6,002 nt of DNA from Draconibacterium sp. (GCA_027011835.1 JALUZN010000431.1:1-6002), one strand, 5' to 3'. Shown: positions 1-6,002, counted from the first letter of the stretch. Numbers and translations: made by a program. Notes: generated by a model not told the origin, from the sequence alone.

Positions 1-12
1 AATCATATTCAT

Positions 13-39
13 ACAACCGTTTCGGGTTGTTGCTTTTTT
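13..39 (+). terminator. Small hairpin followed by a T-run at the left edge
   Basis: A 6-bp perfect stem, acaacc (13-18) and ggttgt (25-30), closes a 6-nt loop and is followed on the plus strand by tgc and six T (34-39). That is the shape of a weak rho-independent terminator for a rightward gene ending left of the window. The alternative is at least as likely: on the minus strand the hairpin lies in the leader made by the promoter at 61-91, directly before two in-frame ATG codons (12-10 and 6-4). It would then be a 5' UTR hairpin. The sequence alone does not decide. Confidence 0.35.
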
Positions 40-60
40 AAAGTAACTTTTTTAGCGTGG

Positions 61-91
61 CAAATATACCGAAACAATTCAGGTTTGCAAA
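61..91 (-). promoter_or_regulatory. Bacteroidota-type promoter pointing out of the left edge
   Basis: Read on the minus strand there is a TTTG at 91-88, a 19-nt spacer, and TATATTTG at 68-61. This matches the known Bacteroidetes vegetative pattern (-33 TTTG or TTG, about 19 nt, -7 TAnnTTTG). Transcription would start near position 54 and run left, giving a leader of roughly 40-50 nt before possible ATG codons at 12 and 6. The gene served lies outside the window and cannot be named. The protease gene ends at 165, so this promoter starts a separate transcription unit. Confidence 0.5.
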
Positions 92-164
92 AATGAGTTG
101 AGAAATTTTACTTTAAACTGATAAGAACGCAAAACGCTTGGGCAAAATTCCGAAGAGTTTTTGA

Positions 165-587
165 TTAAATGGTTAGAATTAGGAGTTTTCTTTTGTAATC
201 GATTACCGCTCTGTATTTTATTAAAAAATCGCTGCCAATTAATCCACATATTTTTAATCCGGTTGTTTGTTGGTAAAGCTCATTAATGTGTGTAAAATCG
301 AGGAGTGCCACTTTTAAGTTATTTATAGTTTGCGCCCCAATTTTCAAATCTATTTTGGCAAGCTGAATCTCTGTTCTCTGTTCTCCCGGTCCAATGGTGT
401 GTATTTCGTCGGTCTCGCCCTCCAAAATAGAATAGTGTTCAGTCAGATTTTTGTTGAATACAGTTTTCGATGCACCGGTATCGACTATCCAATTCCCGGT
501 TGTTTCGTTAGCAAAAACTCCTTTAATAATTATATGATAATTACCGGGTTCTAACTCAATAATTTGTAACGGAATTTTTATTTTCAT
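165..587 (-). CDS. Retropepsin-like aspartyl protease, single-domain
   Basis: A 140-residue protein with the active-site motif IVDTGAS at residues 34-40 (Asp36-Thr-Gly) and a second conserved segment GLIGSDFL at 115-122, as in the clan AA aspartic proteases of the retropepsin/gag-asp type. One DTG motif in a protein of this size fits the family model of a homodimer in which each chain gives one catalytic aspartate. There is no signal peptide or membrane segment, so it is probably cytoplasmic; its substrate is unknown. The ATG at 587 follows an A/T-rich stretch and begins MKIKIPLQII, a plausible first beta-strand. It lies 131 nt downstream of mdh, on the same strand and beyond the mdh terminator. 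I see no TAnnTTTG box in that gap, so it may depend on read-through or a weaker promoter. The family call is firm; proteolytic activity is inferred from the motif. Confidence 0.85.
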   Translation of the reverse strand: MKIKIPLQIIELEPGNYHIIIKGVFANETTGNWIVDTGASKTVFNKNLTEHYSILEGETDEIHTIGPGEQRTEIQLAKIDLKIGAQTINNLKVALLDFTHINELYQQTTGLKICGLIGSDFLIKYRAVIDYKRKLLILTI

Positions 588-636
588 TAATAATCGGTTT
601 CTTATGATTCTCCCTCGGGGAGAGGAATAAAAATTG

Positions 637-668
637 AAAAAGCGGTTAACTCCGAAGAATTAACCGCT
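637..668 (-). terminator. Rho-independent terminator of mdh
   Basis: A 9-bp perfect inverted repeat, agcggttaa (641-649) and ttaaccgct (660-668), encloses a 10-nt loop. On the minus strand the stem is followed directly by T residues (637-640, TTTTTC including the last stem base), the usual intrinsic terminator form. It begins 51 nt past the mdh stop codon. On the plus strand the stem is followed by AAAATA, so it works in one direction only. It probably separates mdh from the protease gene, with possible partial read-through. Confidence 0.75.
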
Positions 669-718
669 AAAATATAACTTCCCTCTATCCGGAAAAGATT
701 AGAATACTTTTTTTCAGA

Positions 719-1654
719 CTATAAAATATTCATTCCATCTAAAACTTCCATCACTCCTTTTACCGAGTTGGCCGAGTCGTTCAGAAGTTTTTTCTCATCG
801 TCGTTTAGTGCCACTTCAATAATTTTCTCAACACCGTTTTTACCCAAAACAACCGGAGCACCAACAAACATATCATTCAAGCCATATTCTCCTTCGAGCA
901 GAACACAACACGGGAAAACACGTTTTTGGTTCATCACAATTGCTTCAACCATTTGTGCAGCAGCCGATCCCGGAGCATACCAGGCCGAAGTTCCCATTAA
1001 ATTTACCAACTCGCCACCACCTTTTTTGGTGCGTTCAACAATGGCATTTAATTTATCGTCATCAATTAATTCGGTTACAGGAATTCCTGCAACAGTTGTA
1101 TAGCGTGGCAGCGGAACCATTGTATCGCCGTGGCCCCCCATTAACAGTGCCGAAATATCGCGGGGCGAAACATCGAGAGCTTCGGCTAAAAATGCGCGGT
1201 AACGTGCAGTATCTAAAATTCCGGCCATTCCCATCACCCGGTTTTTGGGGAATTTTGCTGTTTTAAATGCTGCGTATGTCATTACATCCAAAGGATTTGA
1301 AACGATAATGATTTTAGCGTCAGGCGAATATTTAATTACATTCTCGGTAACACTTTTAACTATTCCTGCATTAATCGAAATTAAGTCGTCGCGGCTCATT
1401 CCGGGTTTACGCGGAAGGCCCGAAGTAATAACAACCACTTCCGAACCGGCTGTTTTCGAATAATCGTTTGTCGATCCGGTTATGCGCGAGTCATAATAAT
1501 TAATAGGAGCTGTCTCCCATAAATCTAAAGCTTTTCCTTCCGAAATTCCCTCTTTAATATCTAACAGAACGACTTCCTGAACGATATTTTTTTCGGCTAC
1601 TATCTGAGCACATGTTGCTCCTACATTTCCTGCTCCAACTACTGTTACTTTCAT
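719..1654 (-). CDS. mdh: NAD-dependent malate dehydrogenase (LDH-like type)
   Basis: This 311-residue enzyme oxidises malate to oxaloacetate with NAD+ in the TCA cycle, in the cytoplasm. Visible features: the Rossmann glycine motif GAGNVG at residues 7-12; Asp32 at the end of the second strand, selecting NAD over NADP; the substrate loop LPRKPGMSR with Arg82 and Arg88; Asn120 in SNPLDVM; Asp148 and Arg151 in LDTARYR; and the catalytic His175 in GGHGDTMVPL. Arg82 in the loop, where lactate dehydrogenases carry Gln, supports malate as substrate. The length matches the LDH-like MDH group (about 310 residues) found in Bacteroidota. The ATG at 1654 puts the glycine motif at its usual distance from the N-terminus and follows an A-rich leader with no Shine-Dalgarno, usual in this phylum. 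A -7 box lies about 60 nt upstream and a terminator lies downstream, so it is probably a single-gene unit. Confidence 0.97.
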   Translation of the reverse strand: MKVTVVGAGNVGATCAQIVAEKNIVQEVVLLDIKEGISEGKALDLWETAPINYYDSRITGSTNDYSKTAGSEVVVITSGLPRKPGMSRDDLISINAGIVKSVTENVIKYSPDAKIIIVSNPLDVMTYAAFKTAKFPKNRVMGMAGILDTARYRAFLAEALDVSPRDISALLMGGHGDTMVPLPRYTTVAGIPVTELIDDDKLNAIVERTKKGGGELVNLMGTSAWYAPGSAAAQMVEAIVMNQKRVFPCCVLLEGEYGLNDMFVGAPVVLGKNGVEKIIEVALNDDEKKLLNDSANSVKGVMEVLDGMNIL

Positions 1655-1715
1655 TTTAATCTATGTTTTAATTGTAAATTAATACTGTTGAATATTCCCT
1701 TTTATTAAAGTAACC

Positions 1716-1723
1716 CAAAGATA
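1716..1723 (-). promoter_or_regulatory. Candidate -7 box of the mdh promoter
   Basis: The minus strand reads TATCTTTG, a full match to the Bacteroidetes -7 consensus TAnnTTTG, about 62 nt before the mdh ATG. The nearest TTTG upstream (minus strand, 1751-1748) is 24 nt away, longer than the usual 19 or so, so the -33 half is poor. Transcription would start near 1709. Confidence 0.45.
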
Positions 1724-1800
1724 ACTTTTTTTTGTTTATGTGAGAAACAAAACTGAATAACAAGAAGGAGTTTTTTGTGTTAAATAGAGAACTCGCCGAA

Positions 1801-3981
1801 TTAGTTAAACCAGTAGGTCATTTTTAAAACCAGAGTACGATTTCGCGAGGTCCAGCTACCCGGAATATAGTTGTCGGTATAAACCAAATAAATGTCCGAA
1901 ACAGGTTGGTAGCGCCATTGCAAACGCATGTTTATGTTCATGTTGTCGATTTGCTCGTTGTACTGCACAAAGGTCGACCAGAAAATTTTATCGGTAAACG
2001 TAACATCTACCTTCGGCCCAATTAACCAGTTTTGTGCACGTTCAAACGGGTCGGGTAAATTTATATCGGTGTAATTATAGTTTAAAGTAACATTTACATA
2101 AGGTTGAAAACGGTACCCGAATTCTCCTTTTACGTAATGAATCATTCCTCCATAAAATGTTCCGCGTGCAGCTTCAACCCACCAGTTAAACATTGTTTTG
2201 CGAGTCGATTCGAAATGGAAATAGTTTCCGGCAAAATCGTGCTGAGTACCGGCTTTTAAAAAATGGTCGCCCGTGTGTGTTGGGTCAAAATCTTCCTGCA
2301 GTTCAACATAAAAGTCAACATGTCCGAAACTAATCATCGACCGGTTGCTAAAATTTACCTGATAATCGAACCTGTTTTCGTGTTCAATTTTACGAAAGTC
2401 AGTGTCGAAAAAAGTGTTTAATTTAATAGTTGGCCCGTGGCTGACAACTTTTTTATTTGGCACAAAAAGGTAAGTAATTTCAGGAGCCAAAAAATTAATG
2501 CCGGTACGAATAACATACCCAACTTCGGCCTTGTAATTTTCGCCAACCGATGCCTGCGTAAATCCGGTTTTTATGTGTTTTATATTGTACATTAACGTTG
2601 CACCCTGTGAATATTGCCGGTCGGGGTTTCCGGGTTGAAAAGAGCGGTGATAAAAAAGTTTACCGGTCCAGAAATTGTTTTTACTTGCAAGATTATAATC
2701 GAATCCGGCCACCCGGTTAAACATGGTTGTATCGGCGGGTTGATTAAAGTACTCTTTATTCACAAAAATAAAACCGATGTTCGACCGGGCAAAAATCTTT
2801 TTCTGAACAGAAGCGACAGTAAAATTTCGCGAAAGAAATTCATCGGTTTTCTGAGTTGTCATATTCATAAAGCCAATTCGCAAATCGTTTCCAATCTTTC
2901 CACTTAATCGGGCACCGGCTAAAACAGGGGCATCTAATCCAATACGTCGCGAAAAAAAAGGGGTAACTTCCGGAAAACCTGCGTTGGCAAACAGGTCGCT
3001 GTTCTCTAAAAAGAATTGCCGTTTTTCGGGGAAAAACAGCTCGAACCGGTCGAAGTTAACAACCTGTTCGTCCACTTCAACCTGAGCAAAATCGGGGTTA
3101 TAAGTTAAATCCAGATTCATCGACGATGAAATTCCTATTTTTGCATCGAATCCAAAATCTTTTCTATACTTAGCATCGGTACCTGCTTCGTAATCTTTGG
3201 CAACGCCACCAAAAATGTAGGGAATAAACGAGATTTGCGGTTTCGACTTTGGAAGCGGTTCTTCAAATTTCATTACTCCCGTGTAGGCCAAATTAGCCGT
3301 TGAGAATTGTCGTGGCACAGGTGCCCACGCCGACTTTTCATTCGACTTTAAATCTAACCGGCTAAAGTTTGTGTTCCACTGTTGGCTCCCCGACGGATAC
3401 CGAACCGACTTGAACGGAATACGCATTTCGGTTACCCACTTATCGTCGTATTGTTTTGTTTTCGATTTCCATTTACAGTCCCAGTCGAGCGAAACGGTGT
3501 GCCCGTCAGACATGGTTCCGTCCCATTTGGCCCCCGATGCCGAAACACCAAAAGTAAAGCCGTTTGTTTGATCGAGAAAAGTGTCGAAAAATACCAGGAA
3601 ATTGTCGTTACTGCCAAATTCAAAATCGCGCCTGAACGACTCCATTACTCTTTTTCCCGGAATGGTATCGTAAAATATTTGTGCCAAATAGAGAGCTTTA
3701 TCGTCGTAGGTCATTAAAATTACCGACTGCTGCTTGGCAAAACCTGTATCGATGGGAAGAACCCTGTAAAAATCGGTCGCTTTTTGTGCACGCTTCCAGT
3801 CCGGTTCATTTAAAATGCCATCAATTTTTATGGCCGATTGCCTTTTTTTAACCCGGTATATAAAGTCTTTATTGAATGTGTTGGTTGTAGTATCTTTCTT
3901 TAATACGAAACCTGAATTTGCATTTACAACAACAGAAACCAGAAAGAAAATAATAACAAACAGAAATCTTATTTTCGACAT
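1801..3981 (-). CDS. DUF5916 protein: CBM9-like domain plus outer-membrane beta-barrel
   Basis: A 726-residue exported protein. Residues 1-21 form a signal peptide (MSKIR, a hydrophobic core, then a likely cut after VNA). Residues about 40-200 resemble a family 9 carbohydrate-binding-like domain, with IKIDGILNEPDW at 51-62. The rest matches DUF5916, with the marker segments NPDFAQVEVDEQVVN (295-309) and FFPEKRQFFLEN (316-327). The C-terminal half is rich in alternating aromatic and polar strands and ends LVLKMTYWFN, typical of an outer-membrane barrel. The function of DUF5916 proteins is not established; carbohydrate binding is only inferred from the N-terminal fold. I chose the ATG at 3981 because the longer frame would start with TTG at 4014, inside the promoter -7 box, and would add 11 residues before the signal peptide. 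The stop is 146 nt before mdh, with no strong terminator between them. Confidence 0.9.
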   Translation of the reverse strand: MSKIRFLFVIIFFLVSVVVNANSGFVLKKDTTTNTFNKDFIYRVKKRQSAIKIDGILNEPDWKRAQKATDFYRVLPIDTGFAKQQSVILMTYDDKALYLAQIFYDTIPGKRVMESFRRDFEFGSNDNFLVFFDTFLDQTNGFTFGVSASGAKWDGTMSDGHTVSLDWDCKWKSKTKQYDDKWVTEMRIPFKSVRYPSGSQQWNTNFSRLDLKSNEKSAWAPVPRQFSTANLAYTGVMKFEEPLPKSKPQISFIPYIFGGVAKDYEAGTDAKYRKDFGFDAKIGISSSMNLDLTYNPDFAQVEVDEQVVNFDRFELFFPEKRQFFLENSDLFANAGFPEVTPFFSRRIGLDAPVLAGARLSGKIGNDLRIGFMNMTTQKTDEFLSRNFTVASVQKKIFARSNIGFIFVNKEYFNQPADTTMFNRVAGFDYNLASKNNFWTGKLFYHRSFQPGNPDRQYSQGATLMYNIKHIKTGFTQASVGENYKAEVGYVIRTGINFLAPEITYLFVPNKKVVSHGPTIKLNTFFDTDFRKIEHENRFDYQVNFSNRSMISFGHVDFYVELQEDFDPTHTGDHFLKAGTQHDFAGNYFHFESTRKTMFNWWVEAARGTFYGGMIHYVKGEFGYRFQPYVNVTLNYNYTDINLPDPFERAQNWLIGPKVDVTFTDKIFWSTFVQYNEQIDNMNINMRLQWRYQPVSDIYLVYTDNYIPGSWTSRNRTLVLKMTYWFN

Positions 3982-4011
3982 TTGCTTAATTGATTTAGAG
4001 AACAAAGGAAG

Positions 4012-4040
4012 CAAAGTTACTAATTCTTGTAAATCTACAA
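4012..4040 (-). promoter_or_regulatory. Promoter of the DUF5916 gene
   Basis: On the minus strand TTG (4040-4038, within TTTG 4041-4038) is followed after 18 nt by TAACTTTG (4019-4012), a full match to the TAnnTTTG -7 consensus. Transcription would start near 4005, giving a leader of about 24 nt before the ATG at 3981. The box overlaps the alternative TTG codon at 4014, which argues against that start. Confidence 0.6.
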
Positions 4041-4057
4041 ACAGATGGTTACTATAA

Positions 4058-4081
4058 TAGATTGTTAGATTACTAGATTGT
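4058..4081. repeat. Three 8-bp tandem repeats upstream of the DUF5916 promoter
   Basis: TAGATTGT, TAGATTAC and TAGATTGT follow one another without a gap; the minus strand reads ACAATCTA, GTAATCTA, ACAATCTA. They lie 17 nt upstream of the -33 region of the DUF5916 promoter. The position would suit activator-binding repeats, but a chance or slippage-made microrepeat in A/T-rich DNA is equally possible. Confidence 0.4.
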
Positions 4082-4342
4082 TATTCGGAATTATTACTTC
4101 GTATTTGCAAAACGGAACTTTATACAAAACCAATTTTAGTTTTTCTAATATCCAAATAGTTCAGGGAAAAGGCAACGACTTTTTTATTCGGGCTGCACCA
4201 ACGGATAGGTAACATTGTACAGATGCAATTGGCGGGCTTTCCGTTTGTATCCTTCCCAAAAAACAGGATGAGGTAAATGTACATCCCAGTTGCCAAATCC
4301 CAAATCGTCGGCAACAATTAAGATAAAATTCGGTTTTTGCGT

Positions 4343-4351
4343 AATTTTCTG
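4343..4351 (-). repeat. Target-site duplication, downstream copy
   Basis: The minus strand reads CAGAAAATT, encoding QKI in the sulfatase frame. It matches 8 of 9 bases of the copy at 4738-4746 and borders the inserted element. Confidence 0.6.
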
Positions 4352-4477
4352 GATCAATTAATCTTTCGAGTTGATGGGGCAATTAAAATATAATGAATCG
4401 GCTTTTTTTCCTGCCTGAGGTCATACTTTTGAGTTTAATCTAAAGCCAGTTCGCAGCGGCGGCCTCGGTCGGTGAGC

Positions 4478-4571
4478 CGGAAAACAAGCGATAACGACGT
4501 TAAAAAAATCCTGTTGTTTGAGGAGATACGACGAGTTCAGGATTTTTAGTCGTTATCGCGTAGCTTTTCCG
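4478..4571. repeat. Large imperfect inverted repeat at the element's centre
   Basis: The left arm (4478-4513) and right arm (4538-4571) pair around a 24-nt loop. Perfect blocks are GCGATAACGAC (4488-4498) with GTCGTTATCGC (4549-4559), 11 bp, and AAAAATCCTG (4504-4513) with CAGGATTTTT (4538-4547), 10 bp. An outer match, CGGAAAA with TTTTCCG, extends the stem. Either strand as RNA would fold into a long hairpin. Confidence 0.8.
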
Positions 4572-4601
4572 AGTGAAGCGAACGCAGCCTTGGGCTTTTT
4601 G

Positions 4602-4631
4602 TTTACTTTTTGGGCTAAGCCAAAAAGTAAA
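4602..4631. repeat. Perfect 12-bp hairpin inside the element
   Basis: TTTACTTTTTGG (4602-4613) pairs with CCAAAAAGTAAA (4620-4631) around the 6-nt loop gctaag. No T-run follows on either strand, so it is not a standard intrinsic terminator. A small GCCC/GGGC hairpin follows at 4636-4647. Confidence 0.75.
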
Positions 4632-4737
4632 ATCCGCCCGATAGGGCAAAAGTAATACTCTAACTGGCAACCCAAAAGTTTAAATGCCCCTAAAAATCTA
4701 TTTAAATATTGAACCAACCCGAATTATGAAGTGAGCC

Positions 4738-4746
4738 AATCTTCTG
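4738..4746 (-). repeat. Target-site duplication, upstream copy
   Basis: The minus strand reads CAGAAGATT, encoding QKI straight after the signal peptide of the sulfatase remnant. It differs by one base (G for A) from the copy at 4343-4351, consistent with an older insertion. Confidence 0.6.
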
Positions 4747-4843
4747 AGCCGAAGTTGCGATTGCAATAAAAAAAACGACGAATAAGAGTAGCGATATTTT
4801 CATCATACAGCGTATTAACTTTTAGCAAATAGTTTTAGAATAA

Positions 4844-6002
4844 TTAATTCGCAACATAATTGGGATTCAACTCTGAAGGAACCGGAGCGTTTGTATTTTC
4901 GCGCCACTTCTCCAACATTCCAACCAATTTTTTTGCCATTTCGCGATTTGTTTTTGCGAGGTTATTTTTCTCACCAATATCGTTACTTAAATCATACAGT
5001 TCAATGTCGTTATTTTCGAAATACTGAATGAGTTTCCAGTTGCCAAGACGAATTGCAGAACCCGGTCGGGTACGGAATTTAACATCCTGCGTTTCAATAT
5101 TTCCCCCCTCGAGATAAATTGGGAAATGCCAGAACAGTGGTCGGGGAGCAATTCTTGCCCCTTTAATTATTGGTAAAACCGACCGGCCGTCGATTATTTT
5201 TCCATCGGGAACATTTACTCCGGCAACATTTAGTAGTGTTGGATATATATCGAGATTGGTAACCGGTACATCTATTTTTGCTCCGCCGGCAATTTTCCCC
5301 GGCCAGTTAATAAACATGGGTTCTCGAATTCCGCCCTCGTAGTACGAACCTTTTCCGGCGCGCAACGGCCACTGCTTTGTAAACCGATAAACACCTCCGT
5401 TATCGGAAATAAAAAGAATAAATGTATTGTTTAATTTCCCCGACTCTTTTAAATAGCGAATCATTCGCCCAATCTGCGTATCGAGATTTTCTACCATTGT
5501 AGCATATTTTGCATTTTTCTGGCCGTTCCATTCTGCTTTGTTTTTGTATTTTGGCAACAAGCTTTTTACCGGCTGAAGTGGTGCATGCACCGCGTATGGC
5601 GAATAGTACATAAAAAATGGCTTGTTGCCTGTTGTTTTCAAAAACTCTATTGTTTTATCCATAATCAGATTGGTCAGGTAGTAATCTTCCGTAGGGGCTT
5701 CGAGCGGTACTTGCTTATAAGGAGGATAATAACTCCCGGGATTTCCGGCATGACAACCACCAATATTAACATCGAATCCGAACGAAAGCGGTGTATCGGA
5801 AAGATGCCATTTGCCGGCATGGCAAGTTGTATAACCGGCCTTTTTTAACACCTGCGGAATAAGAATGTTATCGGCAGGCATGTATTCGTTATTTTTTACC
5901 GGAATAATTTTTCGGTCGCGGCTTTTTCCTCTGTCCGAATTTGCAACAGTGTAAATTCCATTTCGTTGCGGCCACTGTCCACTCATTAAACAAGCGCGGC
6001 TT
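4844..6002 (-). CDS. S1-family sulfatase, N-terminus beyond the right edge
   Basis: The frame is open to the edge, giving 385 full codons. It is a formylglycine-dependent sulfatase, which hydrolyses sulfate esters, here probably from a polysaccharide. The edge cuts the active-site signature C/S-x-P-S-R: the first visible residues are SRACLMSG, so the residue converted to formylglycine is just outside and its type (Cys or Ser) is unknown. Counting from the internal Met at 5986, the second signature GYTTCHAGKWHL is at 51-62, His134 lies in VHAPL, the metal-site segment FISDNGG is at 192-198, and PLRAGKG at 207-213 gives a further Lys. The C-terminus carries the usual ELYDLSNDIGEKNNLA segment. 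The Met at 5986 is not the start, because the signature begins upstream of it. The substrate cannot be told from this part. A sulfatase remnant follows 37 nt downstream, pointing to a former sulfatase cluster. Confidence 0.93.
   Translation of the reverse strand, partial: SRACLMSGQWPQRNGIYTVANSDRGKSRDRKIIPVKNNEYMPADNILIPQVLKKAGYTTCHAGKWHLSDTPLSFGFDVNIGGCHAGNPGSYYPPYKQVPLEAPTEDYYLTNLIMDKTIEFLKTTGNKPFFMYYSPYAVHAPLQPVKSLLPKYKNKAEWNGQKNAKYATMVENLDTQIGRMIRYLKESGKLNNTFILFISDNGGVYRFTKQWPLRAGKGSYYEGGIREPMFINWPGKIAGGAKIDVPVTNLDIYPTLLNVAGVNVPDGKIIDGRSVLPIIKGARIAPRPLFWHFPIYLEGGNIETQDVKFRTRPGSAIRLGNWKLIQYFENNDIELYDLSNDIGEKNNLAKTNREMAKKLVGMLEKWRENTNAPVPSELNPNYVAN

Larger units (their letters stand above)
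4352..4737. mobile_element. MITE-like palindromic element, 386 bp, no coding capacity
   Basis: The segment interrupts the sulfatase remnant and is flanked by a 9-bp direct repeat. Its ends form imperfect terminal inverted repeats: aligned inward, about 16 of 23 bases agree, the best block being TTCGAGTTGA (4365-4374) against TTCGGGTTGG (minus strand, 4723-4714). More inverted matches lie inside: GGGGCAATTAAA (4376-4387) against GGGGCATTTAAA (minus, 4690-4679); TACTTTTG (4424-4431) against its complement (4654-4647); and a central palindrome (4478-4571). It has no transposase and no open frame that looks real. Its GC-rich centre (about 4455-4490) differs from the flanks. This fits a non-autonomous foldback element or MITE moved by a transposase elsewhere. 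The exact ends rest on the direct repeat. A family of structured intergenic repeats is the alternative. Confidence 0.6.
4184..4806 (-). pseudogene. Sulfatase gene remnant, split by an inserted element
   Basis: Two in-frame pieces of one former gene remain. Piece A (4806-4738) starts ATG ATG and encodes a signal peptide, MMKISLLLFV through ATSAQKI. Piece B (4351-4184) encodes QKITQKPNFILIVADDLG, the N-terminal segment of S1 sulfatases with the metal-binding Asp-Asp pair, then about 37 residues ending LVQPE and TAA. A 386-bp element lies between them. Joining A and B at the shared QKI codons gives one frame: signal peptide, Gln-Lys, then KPNFILIVADDLG, the normal order in exported Bacteroidota sulfatases. 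The joined product has only about 75 residues against roughly 450-550 for the family, and the C-x-P-S-R site is absent, so a large part was also deleted. I do not recognise the tail after DDLGFG. As it stands, translation from 4806 gives a 34-residue peptide that stops at 4702. The intact sulfatase ends 37 nt upstream, so the two were probably cotranscribed. Confidence 0.75.

Noticed and set aside
609..623. Hairpin TCTCCC/GGGAGA upstream of the protease gene
   Set aside because: A short stem with no T-run and no clear link to a start or stop; it could be chance.
768..1266. Plus-strand open frames opposite mdh
   Set aside because: They lie antisense to a fully conserved malate dehydrogenase and their translations show no recognisable family.
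1749..1774. Possible terminator hairpin between the DUF5916 gene and mdh
   Set aside because: The stem is only six A/T-rich pairs (AAAACT/AGTTTT) with a 14-nt loop, too weak to call.
2614..3717. Open frames on both strands overlapping the DUF5916 gene
   Set aside because: They are shadows of a long gene with clear domain motifs; their translations are low in recognisable structure.
4120..4382. Two minus-strand open frames of 65 and 73 codons
   Set aside because: They read the sulfatase remnant in the wrong frames. The KPNFILIVADDLG frame between them is the meaningful one, although it has no ATG of its own.
4352..4737. CRISPR array or tRNA-like gene in the long non-coding stretch
   Set aside because: There are no regularly spaced direct repeats and no cloverleaf with acceptor and T-loop features; the structure is palindromic instead.
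5984..5986. ATG at 5986 as the start of the sulfatase
   Set aside because: It lies inside the sulfatase signature (SRACLMSG), and the frame stays open to the window edge.

Overview
The window looks like a Bacteroidota chromosome, probably a marine or sediment member of the Marinilabiliales/Prolixibacteraceae type (inference). The reasons are A+T-rich spacers, promoter boxes of the form TAnnTTTG, no Shine-Dalgarno-like sequence before the starts I checked, a DUF5916 outer-membrane protein and S1 sulfatases. Every gene I can support lies on the minus strand, so the window reads right to left.

Right part (about 4184-6002): an intact S1 sulfatase enters from beyond the right edge; its active-site CxPSR motif is cut by the edge. 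It is followed after 37 nt by the wreck of a second sulfatase gene. The wreck keeps a start codon, a signal peptide and the N-terminal metal-binding KPNFILIVADDLG segment. It is split by a 386-bp palindromic element flanked by a 9-bp direct repeat (CAGAAGATT / CAGAAAATT). Removing the element and one repeat copy restores the reading frame exactly. Even so, the restored frame has only about 75 codons, so most of the sulfatase was also lost. This is the most notable part of the window.

Middle (1801-4083): a 726-residue DUF5916 protein with a signal peptide, a CBM9-like N-terminal domain and a predicted C-terminal beta-barrel. Its true start is the ATG at 3981. A well-formed promoter and three 8-bp tandem repeats lie upstream.

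Left part (1-1723): malate dehydrogenase (mdh) with a -7 box upstream and a rho-independent terminator downstream, then a small cytoplasmic retropepsin-like aspartyl protease. At the left edge a good promoter points out of the window, towards a gene that is not visible.

The sulfatases suggest use of sulfated polysaccharides, while mdh is central metabolism. I see no functional link between these blocks beyond shared direction. No tRNA, rRNA, CRISPR array or transposase gene was found.
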